Shown here piece by piece: positions 36,661-49,999 of a stretch of 64,000 bases of DNA (its first letter is position 1; every line of letters begins with the position of its first letter). Origin of the DNA: Paragonimus westermani (lineage: Eukaryota > Platyhelminthes > Trematoda > Plagiorchiida > Troglotrematidae); the NCBI GenBank assembly GCA_008508345.1, contig QNGE01003497.1:18837-82836 (forward strand), in the 5' to 3' direction. Both the position numbers and the translations under genes were made by a program. The notes beneath the pieces were generated by a model. It was not told where the DNA came from and searched no databases. It was given only the letters and a program-made list of their open reading frames with translations.

Positions 36661-39600
36661 ACGTCAATGTCATCGAAGTACGCTTGCATAAAAAAACTAC
36701 GGTCAAGCGGTTTGGCTGTTTCATGGTGCTGTGTCAATCCATCAGCGGGCGTACTTTCTACGGCCCAACGGAAAGCACGTTGCTTGATCAGGCGTGTTTC
36801 AGATTGGCTTTTGTGTCACCGAGATTCAAGTGGGCATTTTCTTTCCAGCGATTCGCAATTTTGGGGTCACTGAGCGACGGGAACAAGGTAGATTCGTCAG
36901 TAATGCATTTCCACCTACTCATCCTGTCACTAGCGGCATGCAAAATGACTCAGTTCATCCCACAGGCCGGCTGATGTGATACTGTACTCGGTTTCCGTTG
37001 TGTAATCACAAGTTGTATGGGCCGCAGATGCTGCTAGAACGTCGAAACCCGCGCAGAAAAGCCATTGAATCCATCATTCAGAACCTTCTACTCGACGGTT
37101 TCTACCAGAAGGCAGCGAGTCACACACAAGTATTAACGAACGCACACAAACAAGGCAACATTGACAACAATATGAGTGGCTGGCACTGCTGTTGAATTTC
37201 GTGTACATAAACAAATCGACCACATCAGTGGAATGTCTGCAAAATTGCTCAAAGTCGATGACGACTGGTCTATATCTCTAGCGCATGACTCAGCCATCTA
37301 TTTGAAGGTTGTGTCACTGACGTCCGAAATAGATTCCGAACAAAATGTTACTGTTATTACATGGCGGTGAACTTTGTATTACTTGTAGATTTATGCAGGC
37401 CTGAACAACGTTGATAACTACAAATCCTACTCAAATCCAGGTAAAGATGTGCTTTGGCTGGGGCGACATGATTAACAAATCATACCAGCTTCACTTCGAT
37501 ATAAGACGAGCGGAAATTTCACTCTAACAGGGCCCTCAACATTTGCTTAAAATAAGCCTAGATGCACTAGGTTTTCGAGTGACCGAGCTGTGCAGCTCAA
37601 TACCATCGATTGGGTGTCCGGTTTGTGAATTGTCGAATAGACTAGTGCCTTGTGAATGAGTAATCATAAGCTGTCAGACTCACAAATGAGAGTAGCGCCC
37701 AACAAACATTTTTGAAGGTGTTACTACAAAAATTAACTACGCCAAATGAAAGTAATCAGTCCCTATTCGGAGCGAAATGGCTTTCTGTCAGTTTCGTTAT
37801 CACAGAACGCCGATAACTATTTATGGCAGGGGTAGACTAAACCCGGGTGGGAAGCATGAAACACCATGGCGATTGTTGGCACCGGAAAATACGAAGGGCA
37901 CGCCAAACATTGAACCACGCTTGGAAGGCACGTGAACCAGTTTGTTCACCTGTTCTCCAGGTCAACAAAAGGTGTTACAACGAGATCGATGCATGTGCAA
38001 TTCTTATTCTGGCAAATCTACCACATCCGACCCCACTTCCCAAGTGCAATTGCGTGCAGTTGCACTGTCTCCGCCAGAAATCCGCGTGCGGTGCGTGATA
38101 ATCTGGGGTTGTTGAACTCCACTCGGAGGGTGTGCGAATCAAACCACAAAATACAGGCCTCGAAAATTCCAGCAATTCATGGTTCGATCGATTGCCTAAA
38201 TGGTTACGTCTGCGAACAAAAGACTTCAAGCTGGAGCAGTGAGTCAATCTTCATTGTCCTCCTTAACAACAGAAAAGAGAAAGCGAAACAATCGCCGAAA
38301 TCACAAACCAAAACAAATTACGGTTGGGTTCCGCCTCAGCGTGCCACTCCATTGACTGAGACAGCCGTAAACTTGTTGACTTTCAGCAAACCAAGAAAAC
38401 GTGATTTTTCACCACTTTGCCTCCGTTAAATTACTCCTCAAATTGGGAAACTTCACTTCTGTTTTCATTCATGTAATAACCGTCCTTTGTTTCTGTCGGG
38501 AGTGGAACTCATAGTCGTCATGAGTGTGCACCGTACGGCAATGTGATATTTTCATGACAGACACAGATCTCTTTTATTCTCCAACGCCGGATGTCACGTA
38601 AGTTTTGTCGACTCCATTCTGTGGGCATTCACGCAGACAGGCGTAGCTCGCATCAAATGATTCAGTGGAGAGGGTAACCGTGTTTCTCTGGGAAATTTGG
38701 GGCGTAAATCATCGGCGAAGACGAGTTATAAATTCTCTCGAGCGCACAAGTAGCGGAACAAACGCTTTTCTGGTTTCCTACTAACAACCGCCCGCGCATT
38801 GTCCAGTATGTATTTAACGCTGGTTCACCGGAAGATTTACATACTCACAAAGATGCATACACATACATCTGTGTGGGTTAGCATACCTATGTACATGCGC
38901 ATATGTAGAGTTGGTTGCAGCAAGCCAGTCCTCCTTTCTCGTATTGACCTGCCACTAGTGAGGAGTTCTCAGGTCGGTAGTATCAGTCTACGTAATGTCG
39001 ACTGAGACAAAGTAGGACCTGCTGAGTCTGGGCATGTGTGTATTCAGTCTCCGATTAAATGGGGGGGGGGCACACTAAGAGCGTCACGCACGTCTTGCGG
39101 AAGAGTGCTCCGATCTAACCACACCGCTGTAGACGGAAGTTATGCTGACACAGCGGCAGACCTTGTTAATGAGGTGGTTCAAACGAGTGTCTCCGAAGAC
39201 CAGTAGTGTGTGGCCTCAGTAGTAAACTGCGGTTGAGATATAAGGGCTGTAGGTTTGTATCATGCCACTAAGTTCGAGTTTCTCCTCAGCGGCCTATGCG
39301 CGATTGGGATAACTTGAGTCAGTTAAGCTTTATCGGATAGGGTTTGCTGCGCAGGTTTCGGATTAGTTTTGTTGTCGGAATTTTGATGGATTAACACTGA
39401 CAGGATCCTCAGAGTGGTATGGACACATGTGCTGATGTTATCGAGCAGGAGACGAACAAACAATTGGCACATTATCGTGGAGAGAGCAGAGTGTATTATC
39501 GCCAGAGTTCTCATGTGTAGGTATAATCAGACAGGAACTCTTCTGGCCAGGTGATTCTCAGTGAATGTTTCCAGATTGCTCTCATTTTCAACAGTGTAAA

Positions 39601-42600
39601 GCGTGCATTGTTATTGTGATATGCATGAGTTATGCTGGGTATGCAAGCATTCATTCGCTAGATGATGTCAACTTTAATCGCGTCCATTCAACCAGGAGGC
39701 TGGGATCATTTCGGAAAACAATTTGATTCACTGATGAAGTTATGGGTTTTTGCATTTTTCCAGCCAACGGCACATGAAAGCAGCTGGAACCCGATTGCGT
39801 TTGGAGGGTTGCTGATGACCACCATAAACAACAGTACCTCAAATGCGCCTCCTTTTGGTACTCCTATAAAACTGCTTTGGTTTCTTCAGAATGCGCCGGT
39901 GGCTCATACACGGGAAAGGTTGTCTCCAGGGTGTCATCAGTCAGGTCACAACGTTGCCTCAAACTCTCGAAGCCGGTAGTTTGGCAGTCAGAATCGCGTG
40001 ATTCATCATGTTGGAACTACTGGTGGAAGTTAGAAATAACATGTCGGCAGCAAAAGCACTGTCCGTTGCCAGTGACGACACGTTTGGAGCTCACACTGGA
40101 CGTCAGCCAGTAATTCGTTGCGCTTCCTGGAGCAATCATCCGGTTTACTATTCACCACTGTTGAAATGACACCTCAAAGATTTTTTGAACAGTAGCTAAC
40201 TGCGTGCACTTCCTATCCTCTTTTGCTGGCTGCATCGATATCAGCGGTCTTTCAGAGCCCCAAAACTGTCATCAAGCTGAATGAGCGTTGAATAAGTTTG
40301 CTGAAAGTTTGTTCAGCATTGCTACATGAGTTCAGAGTTGATGGAGATTCCATGCATACCAAGATACATGCTCGTGGCAGGGAGAGACGATTTATAATTG
40401 ACATATTTATAGTTGAATTCTGTCGTGGATTCAGAGGCATCGATACAGTGGTGGTTGACAGCAAGACAAATGTTGTCGCTGCCATTCTTGTAGACTTGCG
40501 CGTAGTGCATCTCCGCAACCTTTGTGTCGGAGACAGAAATACGATTTTCTTAATTCGGATGTGAAATGTCCGCCGTGACAAACGTTTGCGGCGAGACAGG
40601 GTTGTCGAGGCAATTGCGATTTTATTCCACTGGGAAGATGAATGAACCTCAAAGAAATCCTCATTCATCCCCAATAACCCCCGTACAAGTCTGAGTGTAA
40701 ATTTCTGGTGGGCGTTGTGCGTGCCGTCCGGACAAAGCTCATCTCAGAAAGGGCGATGTAGCTGGATAGGCTTTCGCGCCGACGATTCGATCTACATACT
40801 TGAGAACGGTGGGCGCGAGTTAAGTACGGGGACAAAAAGTTGCGTGACCTTCTCTAAGCTGACGTCCATCAAAGCCCACTGTTTTCCGGTAACAACGAAA
40901 TGATTACGGCGTGGCCAATTTGTTCATCGAACAAAATTCTTTCATGTACGTGCAGTCAGTTCACACTATGTTTTGTCAGGCGATCACCAGTAGTCGAGTA
41001 ACACAGAATTCGCATACGAATCTACAGTTAAGCGCTTAATGGTCCGAAAGATCTAGTACTTTCATCCAGCGAACAGGTAGCGGTTCGTCTATGAGTATCT
41101 AATCCAGAGGAAGTAGGCGGATTTGGTTAATCCACCCCGTAACCTCTTGACATAGATGGTGAGAACCAGGTCGACATACGGTAGCGCAGAATGTGACCAA
41201 GAATGGGTTGTTTGGATCGTTCTAGTCGTTTCTGAGATGTTCGAATTCTCTCACTATCAACAGGTTGCATGAACTTCCTAATGGCCTCAGCAAGGGATCA
41301 TTGGCGCCCTCATTGGAAGAGTTCATGTGATGTACAACGTCCACAAGTAGTAGCTGGGTCGTCCCCTGAGCACGCACCGAGTTTTTTCCGAGACCCGTTG
41401 CAAAATAACGTCGCCCATGTGAAGTAGGTGAAGTGGTTCTTCATAATAGAAGGTGGATCACCCGCCATCATAATCCATTTTATCGGGAAAAAAAGTTAGA
41501 AGGGCGTAACCCGGAGCGGAGGATTTCTACCGCAGTCAGGTTTCTTACACATCAGCTAGCAATGGTTTCGAAGAAAGGACCGACTTCCAATCTGCACAAT
41601 GTTGCACGATAAGTTCCGATTTAGAATGCAGGTAGAATCACGCTTGATCACATTACACACTCATATTCTCCAGGTGATAGTGGAGTGTTCGTGCAGAGAC
41701 GTTGGGCTTGCGGAGTTAGGCCGATTCACTCAGAATGATCAGTGACGATATTTTTAGTAGAGAAGGGCCTGCGTTTGTGGACCTACTCATCTGAACGTTG
41801 TAAAGGACCGGCGCAGGAATGAATTTGGAGGAGAGTTGTCTGTTCTTTTGATTTTCTGCAGTCGCTGAAGTATATGGTATAGGTAACAAGAGACGTTTCT
41901 GGAGTAACGAAAGCCAGAGAAAAAATTGCTTCTATAAAAGTTATTTGTAATAGCTAGAGCTGCTCTATTCCCAGAAGGCGAGAAGGGCAAGGCAGCGGAA
42001 CAGCTCGCGAGTTCATGAATGTTTTTACAGGTAAGCTTGATTTGTTGTGCAAGATGTCTCACTGCTCAACGTCGGTCCGGAAAGGAACTGAGTTGCTTGT
42101 AGTGATCCGGGATGTCATGGAAGACTACCCAGTATTCGCGGCATCTGCAAACGTAGCTCGTTATATCTTAGTTTAAATAAGGTCAGTCTATAGCAACAGA
42201 CAGGAGTGAATGGTCAGCTTTACTTTCGAAGTGTGGTCGTTCTCAGGTACTCTCAGAAGTCTGCTTTGACCAGCCGTGCATGTTCACGGGAAGAGGAGGC
42301 GTATGCACTCTCTCACTGTGCGTCACACTTAGAGATTTGTGTATGAACCTAAAATGAGCAGTTAGAATTTCATATTACTTCAGGCTAAAAACGCTCTTGA
42401 CAGAAACATCCCGAGAGATCAGGAATATGTGACGTAACCGCACAAAAGTGGAGTTGATACAACGTCTATTAGGCAGAATCTGGTGTGAGATACATGAAGC
42501 AAATCGTATAAATAATAAACGTGCGACCAGATATTGCAAACTGCAATTAATTAGGTTACAGACCAATGCTCGGCAGAAATTACACGTATACGAATCAACC

Positions 42601-42739
42601 TCCATGCCAGTGACGGCCTGACAACTAGACAGGAATGAATTCTACGTAGACAGATGACCAGTGTGCTAATGACCTCAAACTTATTCACCTTGCATATTAA
42701 GATACACAGCAGACTTCCAGAGTCGACTGTCCTCATCTT
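36661..42739. other. Unassigned stretch left of the tandem array
   Basis: Open frames exist on both strands, for example plus 37,932-38,429 (165 codons) and minus 40,252-40,674 (140 codons). The latter region is open in three or more frames at once, so length alone is not evidence of coding. I recognise no domain. The part to about 38.4 kb could hold an eroded 5' section of the minus-strand LINE. No RNA gene seen. Confidence 0.4.
39061..39070 (+). repeat. Poly-G run
   Basis: Ten consecutive G. Confidence 0.9.
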
Positions 42740-43035
42740 TCCGTAGGCATCATAATTCTCACATTCACACCGTTTCCCTAATCACCGCAGACACTGTCGA
42801 TACGTAGTTCCTACTCTACATCAGCTGGCACACGCTCATCCGCGTTGCACATGCTCTCACCGACATCATCCATATCACAGAAGGAAATACCACTATTATA
42901 AATAATCTCATTCATTCACTCTTCGCCCGTGCATAGCCCATTTGCGAACAGCAGATATCATTCAGATTGACCTGAACGTGCCGTGAGCCATTCCGTTTAG
43001 GTGGATACGCACCATGACGCGCATAGTGTCCATTG
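42740..43035 (+). repeat. Segment X, copy 1
   Basis: It shares blocks in order with 44,165-44,460: a TAGGCATCA start, ATCAGCTGGCACACGCTCAT-like sequence, and AACAGCAGATATCATT followed by GATTGACCTGAAC. Only the two leftmost array units have it. Confidence 0.85.
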
Positions 43036-43742
43036 TCTCTATGCCAAGCTTTCTGTGCCTATCAAACTTGAGCTAACGCTCGGAAAGCTTGAAGATTTAT
43101 CAACAAAACTATCGAATTTGTGCTGATGAACACATTCGTTTTTGTGTGGTTTGTGAATAACTGCAGTGATGGCGCATAACAACATATGCGATGAGAAGAA
43201 AAATATTACTAGTACTCACATTATGTACACATATGGAAAACTCCACAAACTGCAACACTAGGCTAACCAAATTGACTGACGCAGTTTCGACCAAATGTGC
43301 ACGGGCACGGCGAGACACTAAGGGTTCACACAGCAGTGAAAATTCTGCTAGTGGTTGAAGCCAGACGGTGGAATGTAATCAGAAACACGATTCCCGTCGG
43401 CTTGCACGAAGCTTACTCACTTGTTCAGATTAGTGTGTGTAAGAATAAACAGAAGTGTGAAGGCGATGAATCTGACCGTTGCCAACGTCTTTGAGCAACA
43501 TGTGGACCTGAGTAGCGTTCAATTTGCTCGCTCCAACTCTGTCTGCTGGATCTCATCATGCTTTATGTGGTGCAGCCACAGGTGACGCTGGAAATGGCAA
43601 GCTGGTGATTCTGAGTGCAACTCACTGATAGCATGTGATGTAGTGTGCTCGACATGCAGACTAATAAATCACCCGCTGCAAACTCTGCGGCTACAGATTT
43701 AACATGAACGTTTTCATCTGACAGCAACAGTTCACGCATTTC

Positions 43743-43758
43743 TATATATATATATATA
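43743..43758 (+). repeat. (TA)n run inside an array unit
   Basis: Eight TA units. Other array copies lack it at this position. Confidence 0.9.
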
Positions 43759-43802
43759 ATCTTTGCATTCGCATGTCCGCCATGTACACTTCATGCAGTT
43801 TA

Positions 43803-45214
43803 CATTTTGCCATCATCGGTTTTCTTCTGGATGTGCCAACATGAGTGCAAAATTCGGATGCAATCTCAATCCTCGCTATTTCTACGTGCGCTTCCATCAA
43901 GCAGCGAAAAGGATTTGTTTGCACACCTCGTCTCGTGATCACGGTCAGGCGGAACACTTGGTCTGCTATACTGAGCAGTCACTGTTGCCTCTCTGCACCT
44001 GCGTCATCACCTCGCTAATTCACTAGGTTCATGTTAATGTGGCATGGGATTTATACAGAAATGGACTCTCCAAACACCGGTGTCGATTGCGCTGTTTCCC
44101 CTATCAGTTGTTCAACTTTCACAGATCCATTTGTAGAGCCACAGGCTCGCGCCGACCGTGGACATCGTTCTGTAGGCATCAGAATTCTTACACACTATTT
44201 TCCCAATAGCTGTAAACATCATTGATACTCATATCTCACTCTCCATTGGCACACACGCGCTCATTCGCGTTGCACGTAATTCCACCGACAACATCCACAC
44301 CACAACAAAAAAAACCATCATTCAACTCAACTACATTCATTCAGAATTCACACGTGAATAACGAAATTGCCAACAGCAGATATCATTGAGATTGACCTGA
44401 ACTTGAGGTGAGCCATTCAGATCAAGCGAATAAGCACAACGACACGCACAATGCCAGGTGACTCTATGTTGAGCTGAATGTGACTGTCAAGAATGGGCTT
44501 TTGTACGAAGAGATTGAACAAGCATGGAAAACACCATCAGGTAGTGATGAAGACATTCCGATAATTGCAAAAAAGTAGAATAAGGCCGAACAAATTAACT
44601 GGCGCATTTTCGAACAATATAACATAAACAGAGCGAGAAATCAGGTGTCCAAATAGTTGCGCACGACCTCAGGCAAGAAGACATAATGCATGTGGGCTTG
44701 TTAGCTCGGAAATGACAGTTCTGCTAGTCGTTGAGGCCGGAGGGTAGGATGCAAAGTGCAAAAGAATTTCCGTAGTTTGCACAGATCAGTCTTACTCGTG
44801 CTGTATGTGGAGAGAGCAAGAACAGCTTGACGCGCAGAAAGGACAGACAGAACGGTGGAGGCAATATATATAACCAATGCTAATGTCACAGAGCAACATG
44901 AAAACTTGACTAGCATTCGATCCGCTACCATCAAATGGATTCTTGAAATGATATCGGAATTTATACGGCGCAGTCACGAGCCACGATGGAAATGGCAAGC
45001 TGGAACATATGACCACAAATCATTGGTAACATATGATGCAGTGTATATGGCATGGTAACAGATGACTCACTGTTTGTTGTCTGTGTGGCTGCAGATTAAA
45101 CGTGATCATATACATGTGAGAGCAACTGCTTATGCAGTCCAATACATATTTCATCGTGCCTCACAATTCCCTCTCCAGATTCGCATGTCCGTCATCAACA
45201 GTACATGTTGCATA
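43803..45214 (+). repeat. Tandem-array unit, long form with segment X
   Basis: It runs from the CATTTTGCCATCATCGG anchor to the next anchor, 1,412 bp. It is longer than most units because it contains segment X at about 44,165-44,460. Confidence 0.85.
44165..44460 (+). repeat. Segment X, copy 2
   Basis: Counterpart of 42,740-43,035, about 1.43 kb away. It is absent from the later array units. Confidence 0.85.
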
Positions 45215-46432
45215 CATTTTACCATCATTGGTTCTCTCTTCATAGTGCCAACATAAATGCAACATTTGGATAAAATCTCACTCGTCCCTGATACTGAATT
45301 CCTATGCTTGCTTCTGGCCAAAATTGAGCGCTCTCTCCAAACCGCACAATCGAACGGTTTGCACACGTCGTATTGTGACCACGGTCTCGCAGAACACCCG
45401 GTCTCGTATAAATGGCTCTCCGCTCTTGCAGTTCTGCACTTGCCCCATCACTTCGCCATTTTGACACGTCCATGCCCATGTTGCATAACAGTTGGACACG
45501 AATCAAGTGTGTGTGCACTGGTTTCGGAGGCATTGTTTCTGTTATGTTCCATTCCTTGGCAGCTATCGGGCCTAATCTATATATTCGGCACAATAATTTC
45601 TAGCTCGTCCATACAACGTCCTCATTCTCATTGCGCATGCCGGCCTCGGGATAATCTCCGGAATGATTCAATAACTAACAACAAATGTGAGACTCTTCTA
45701 TATAAAAAGTTGAGAACCGCACACAGGGGAACATCGGACTAATCAAATTGACTGGCGCAGTTTCGAACAAATGTGCTTGTGCACTGAGAGACAAAACGTG
45801 TTCACTTGATTGTGCACGATTGCCAGGAAGAATACATGATGTACTTAGGGTTATGTGTTCGGAAATGACAATTCTGCTAGTCGCTGGAGATGGACGATGG
45901 AATGTAATCTGAAACACGATTTCTGTCGGTGTGCAGACATTTTACTCACGTGGTCAGCTTGACACGTGCAAGAGCAGGCAGAACTTTGGAATACCCATAC
46001 TTGACGGTTGCGAACGTGTGGGAGCAAAATATCGGGTTGAGACCCATTCGATTTGCTAGACAAGTCAGAAAATTCCCAGGAGAGGATGATCTTTGACGTG
46101 GAAGCGTATATGTCGTAGAAACCTCCCAGAGCAACATTTCGGAATGGGTAGCATTCGATTCTCTCACTGAAACGCCGTGCTCCATATTACATCGAGAGTT
46201 CTATGGCGTGATCACAAGCCACGATGTGAATGGCAAGCTGGACTTTCTGAGCGCAAATCATCGGTAACATGTGACGCAGTGTATTTGGCATAGGAATAAA
46301 TGACTCACTTTTTGTTGTCTGTGTGGCTGCTGATTGAACGTGATCATGTACATGTGAGAGCAACTGCCCATGCAGTCCGATACATATTTCATCGTGCCTC
46401 ACAATTCCCTCTTCGGATTCGCATGTCGCATA
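45215..46432 (+). repeat. Tandem-array unit
   Basis: 1,218 bp from anchor to anchor, with the ATTGACTGGCGCAG block near 45,744 and the GTGTGGCTGC block near 46,320. Confidence 0.85.
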
Positions 46433-47281
46433 AATTTTACCATCACTGGTTTTCTCTGCGATGTGCCAAAATGAACACAAAATTCGGATGCAATCTCACT
46501 CGTCCCTGTTCCCTGATACGTATGCCTGATCCTTGACATAATTTAACGCCTTTTCCAAACCGCACAATCGATCGGTTTGCACACATCGTTCTGTGGACAC
46601 GGTTTCGCGAATCATTTGCCGTTCCGTAACTGGCTATTCTTTCTTTCAGTTTTGCGCCTGCCTTATCACTTAGCCAATTCACTCCGTCCAGGACCAGGTT
46701 GCCTGACATCTCGACCCAAATCTATTGCGTGTTAACCGGTTTTCTTGTCATTCTCATCCTAGGATTGAATTCTTCGGCAGCTTTCTGTCATATTTCCTCT
46801 GTCTAGCACACTGCTTTCTCGCTCGTGCGTTTCACGATCTTCTGCCATATGCGCATGTAGCCCTTCAGATATTGCTCAAAATTTTCAAATGTCTCTTTAG
46901 AACGTTCTCCCAACGTGATGTACATATGATGAAATCTGTACACACGGTAATATCGGGTCAACCAAACTGCCTCTCTCAATTCCCAACAAATGTCCGTGAG
47001 CACAGTGATAAACACGTGTTCGCTTAATTGCGCACGATTGCCGGCGAGTAGACATGATGCACGTGGGACTGTTTGTTCGGGAATTACATGTCGGCTAGTC
47101 GCTGAGCCGGAATTTAGAGGTAATGATGAACACGATATCTGTCGGTTTGTACAAAGCTTTCTCACTTGTCCAGGTTGACGCGTGCAATAACAGGCAGAAC
47201 TGTGAAATCGATAGATATGAACGTTGTCAATGAACTTGAGAAGCATTGAGTTTTCTCTCTTTACTCCATTCTTCAAATCAC
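46433..47281 (+). repeat. Tandem-array unit broken by the gypsy element
   Basis: It begins at the anchor and stops at CAAATCACAG, about 70% of the way through the unit, where the 5' LTR tail begins. Confidence 0.85.
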
Positions 47282-47311
47282 AGCGCTGGCCAAGCGTCTT
47301 TTGCGGACACA
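47282..47311 (+). repeat. Remnant of the 5' LTR
   Basis: CTGGCCAAGCGTCTTTTGCG followed by GACACAA matches the last bases of the 3' LTR, allowing a few changes. The rest of the 5' LTR is absent. Confidence 0.75.
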
Positions 47312-47341
47312 AGTGGGGATGAAGATACCCTAACCACAGCC

Positions 47342-48078
47342 GTTCAAAAATGGAGACGTCCGCACGTTCTTGGATGATGTAAAGGACGTGGCCGAGGTGA
47401 TCGGAGTCAAGACCGACCGTGGGGAACTGGCCACCCTGCGGACGCTGAGGGGCAGGGCGAAGGCGTCGTTGAACGCAGCGCAAAGAAGCCCAGCGATGAT
47501 GGGCTGAGCCACTGCGAAGAAGGCGCTGATGGCTGCATGTGACAGTCCGGCCGATCGCCAGGATGCCATGCGGCGGTTTGAGGCGGCCAGGCTTGGACAA
47601 GGTGCGGACCTATGCGTGTTTGCCGCCTCTCTGCAAGTTTTGCTAGAGAGGACTCTGCCAGGATGGAATCAAGAATCACGACGACAGTTAATGGCGGAAC
47701 AATTTATTGATGGTCTCACGTTGGCGGTTCGCGGCCGAATCTGTGTTGCCCATTTTGCTCAACCGATGGACCTTGACGAGCTTGCGAAGGTGATGCGGGA
47801 GTTCGAGGTAATGTATGTGGCCTCACCGGATGCAAACAGCAAACGGACAAGACTACATTACAAGAAATGCAGAAGGCCATGGAGCAACTTGCTGCGGATG
47901 TAGCTGCATTAAGGACAGCATCACGGGGAACAATAAACCAGGAGGTTGCTTCGTATGTGGAAAAAAAGGACACGGGAAAAAGAATTGCCCAATACGGTTG
48001 TCCAAGGGGTCTGAAAATAAAGAGTTTCTTGTATGTTCTTTTTGTTGGGAGGGTCATCTTGTAACGAGGGTGATTTAG
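47342..48078 (+). pseudogene. gag of the gypsy element
   Basis: The frame starts at FKNGDVRTFLDDVKDVAEVI, meets a stop at about 47,505 and continues through LQVLLERTLPGWNQESRRQL and FIDGLTLAVRG, which is typical capsid sequence. After a frameshift near 47,860, a CCHC zinc knuckle (CFVCGKKGHGKKNC) follows at about 47,945-47,995. Gag packages the element RNA into particles. At least one stop and one frameshift make it non-functional. Confidence 0.85.
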
Positions 48079-48084
48079 AAGGGG

Positions 48085-48606
48085 GCCGTACTTACAAGAG
48101 TTGAAGTTGATGGAGAGGTGGAACAGTGTTCATTCGATACAGGGGCAGCTATTTCGTTGATTGCTCGTGCAGAAAAGCAAAACCTAGAACCGACATCCAT
48201 GACGACCAGGACGGTTGGAGGTCATAGTTTGCTGGTTGACGGTGTGAAAGAATGTGAAGTATCTATCGGTGGTCATATCTTGAAGCATCGTTTCATTGTG
48301 TCTCTAGAAACCAGGCAAACGATAACCGGAGCCAATTTCCTCGCTGGAACAGATGCCGTGATTGACCTGAAGCTCAAAAAGTTTTCAACTGGGTATGGCT
48401 CCCTGACGCTCAGAGGACAGCGACAGGATAGCGTCAACCATGTACGCAAGGCTGAAACTCTTATTTGTACAGCACCCCTCTCCAGTCAACGGTTGAGAAA
48501 TAAGCGGAATTATTTACGAATGACGATGATCCCTACAAATTTTGCAACTGGAATGCACATGAAAGACCAACAACGGGAACATTTCGAACTTACGGACCTC
48601 GCGTGA
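48085..48606 (+). pseudogene. Aspartic protease region of the gypsy element
   Basis: The retropepsin active site reads FDTGAAISLI, with the aspartate at about 48,136-48,138. The flap-like and second hydrophobic segments follow (HRFIVSLETRQTITGANFLA). The frame is open for 162 codons and then ends at a stop before the reverse transcriptase, which continues in another frame. The protease would cleave the Gag-Pol polyprotein. The catalytic triad is intact, but the polyprotein is not. Confidence 0.85.
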
Positions 48607-48629
48607 TTCCGGTCCATATTGAGGAGTAA

Positions 48630-49580
48630 TTGAAGAGACAATTACGGTACATGCTGAGTAAGGATGTTATCGTAGAAACCAACAGTGCGTACAACTCGCC
48701 TGTTCTCCTAGTGAAGAAGTCAGACGGAAAGTATTGCTTCTGTGTGGATTTGAGGCGGCTGAATGAGGTAACACGGAATACAGTCGTACTAATATCGTCC
48801 GTTGCTGATATTTCTGACAAGCTACAGCAGGCAAAATGGTTCACAGTTTTGGACTTACGCTCCGGATACTGACAGGTACCATATAAACCCACGGATCTTG
48901 AGGAGACCGCATTCGCGGTAGGCGTGAGAAACAATATCAGTTGAAACGCATGCCGTTTGGCCTGTCTGGAGCACTGTTCATATTTCGGCGCCTGATAGTT
49001 CAGCTGGTGAAACGACGGGATGATGTGGCGGTATATGCAGATGATATCGTAATATACAGTAGCACGGAGTCGGAACATGCTGCCCACATAGATGCTGTGT
49101 TAAATTGCATCAAGAACTGAGGACCTCGGATCAATGCCGATAAGTCACGACTCGGACGATCATCGGTGGTTTTACTGGGATACAAGGTGGGTCGAGGTGA
49201 TCTCGAACCTCTGCCGAAGGAAATACTGACAAATAGAGAGACCGTTGCTCCAAATTCCAAACGAACCTTGGGACAATTTTTGGGTCAAGCGTAGTACTAC
49301 AGTCGGTTCGTGAAACATTTTCATTCCATCACATCGCCATTGTATGAACTTCTTCGAAGAGATAAGAAATTTGAAAGGATCGACGATGCCCATAGGACGT
49401 TCAAGCGAGTGCAACAAGCGACGAACGAGCAACAACTGACGTTGAAACTACCGAATACAAAAGGAACTTTCATCGTAGCAACATATACCAGTGACGGTGG
49501 CATTGGAGCAGTACTCAACTAACAGGAGGGAGTAATCGAGTTTGCCAGCAGAAGTATTCGACCATTGAAAAGGAATGTTT
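48630..49580 (+). pseudogene. Reverse transcriptase and RNase H of the gypsy element
   Basis: Conserved reverse-transcriptase blocks are visible: NSPVLLVKKSDGKYCFCVDL, then WFTVLDLRSGY, where a stop follows. The catalytic YADD box lies at 49,034-49,045 within VAVYADDIVIYS. The thumb/connection part follows, with LGYKVGRGDL and RTLGQFLGQA. RNase H begins near 49,490 with YTSDGGIGAVLN, where the first catalytic Asp is present. Several stops and at least two frameshifts interrupt the frame. Confidence 0.88.
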
Positions 49581-49999
49581 GGCAACCGTCTGGGCACCGG
49601 ACAAGTGAAAGCCATACCTGTTGGGTCAATAGTTCCATCTGGAGACGGATCACAAACCCTCGGAGTGGATCATGACTGCGGGGGACCCGAGAAGCAAAAT
49701 AGCCCGATGGGCATTACGCTGACAGGAATGTGTCTCCACGATCAATTATCTGCCTGGTTTGTGCAATTGCGTTGCGGATTTTCCTTCTCGATCGCAGATA
49801 GACGACGAACTCCTTAGAGTGATCTTTGGAGTCAACAGCTCATGAATGGAGCAAATACCACAACCTCCAGTACATCTATAACATCAGCATAATGTCCTCC
49901 GGAAAGTGATTGAAACTCTGGCAAGAGGCTTAAGGATCCCCAGAAATACTGAAGATGAGGAGCTGGAAATAATCGCATCCCAATGGAAGAGTTGGCTTA
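49581..49999 (+). other. Eroded RNase H to integrase linker of the gypsy element
   Basis: This stretch lies within the element between recognisable RNase H and integrase sequence, with frames broken throughout. Confidence 0.6.

Larger units (their letters stand above)
42740..43802 (+). repeat. Tandem-array unit, left-edge partial copy
   Basis: First recognisable part of the array. It contains segment X (about 42,740-43,035), then the ACCAAATTGACTG block (near 43,262) and the 3' third of the unit up to the CATTTTGCC anchor. Confidence 0.75.

Noticed and set aside
40252..40674. 140-codon minus-strand gene
   Set aside because: The same interval is open in several frames on both strands, and no frame shows a domain or clear exon boundaries.
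46803..47600. Long minus-strand reading frame of 265 codons
   Set aside because: It runs across the junction between array sequence and the gypsy gag on the opposite strand of recognisable coding sequence. It is a shadow frame.
47529..47903. Independent host gene
   Set aside because: Residue patterns and position before the CCHC knuckle, protease and reverse transcriptase identify it as gag of the gypsy element.
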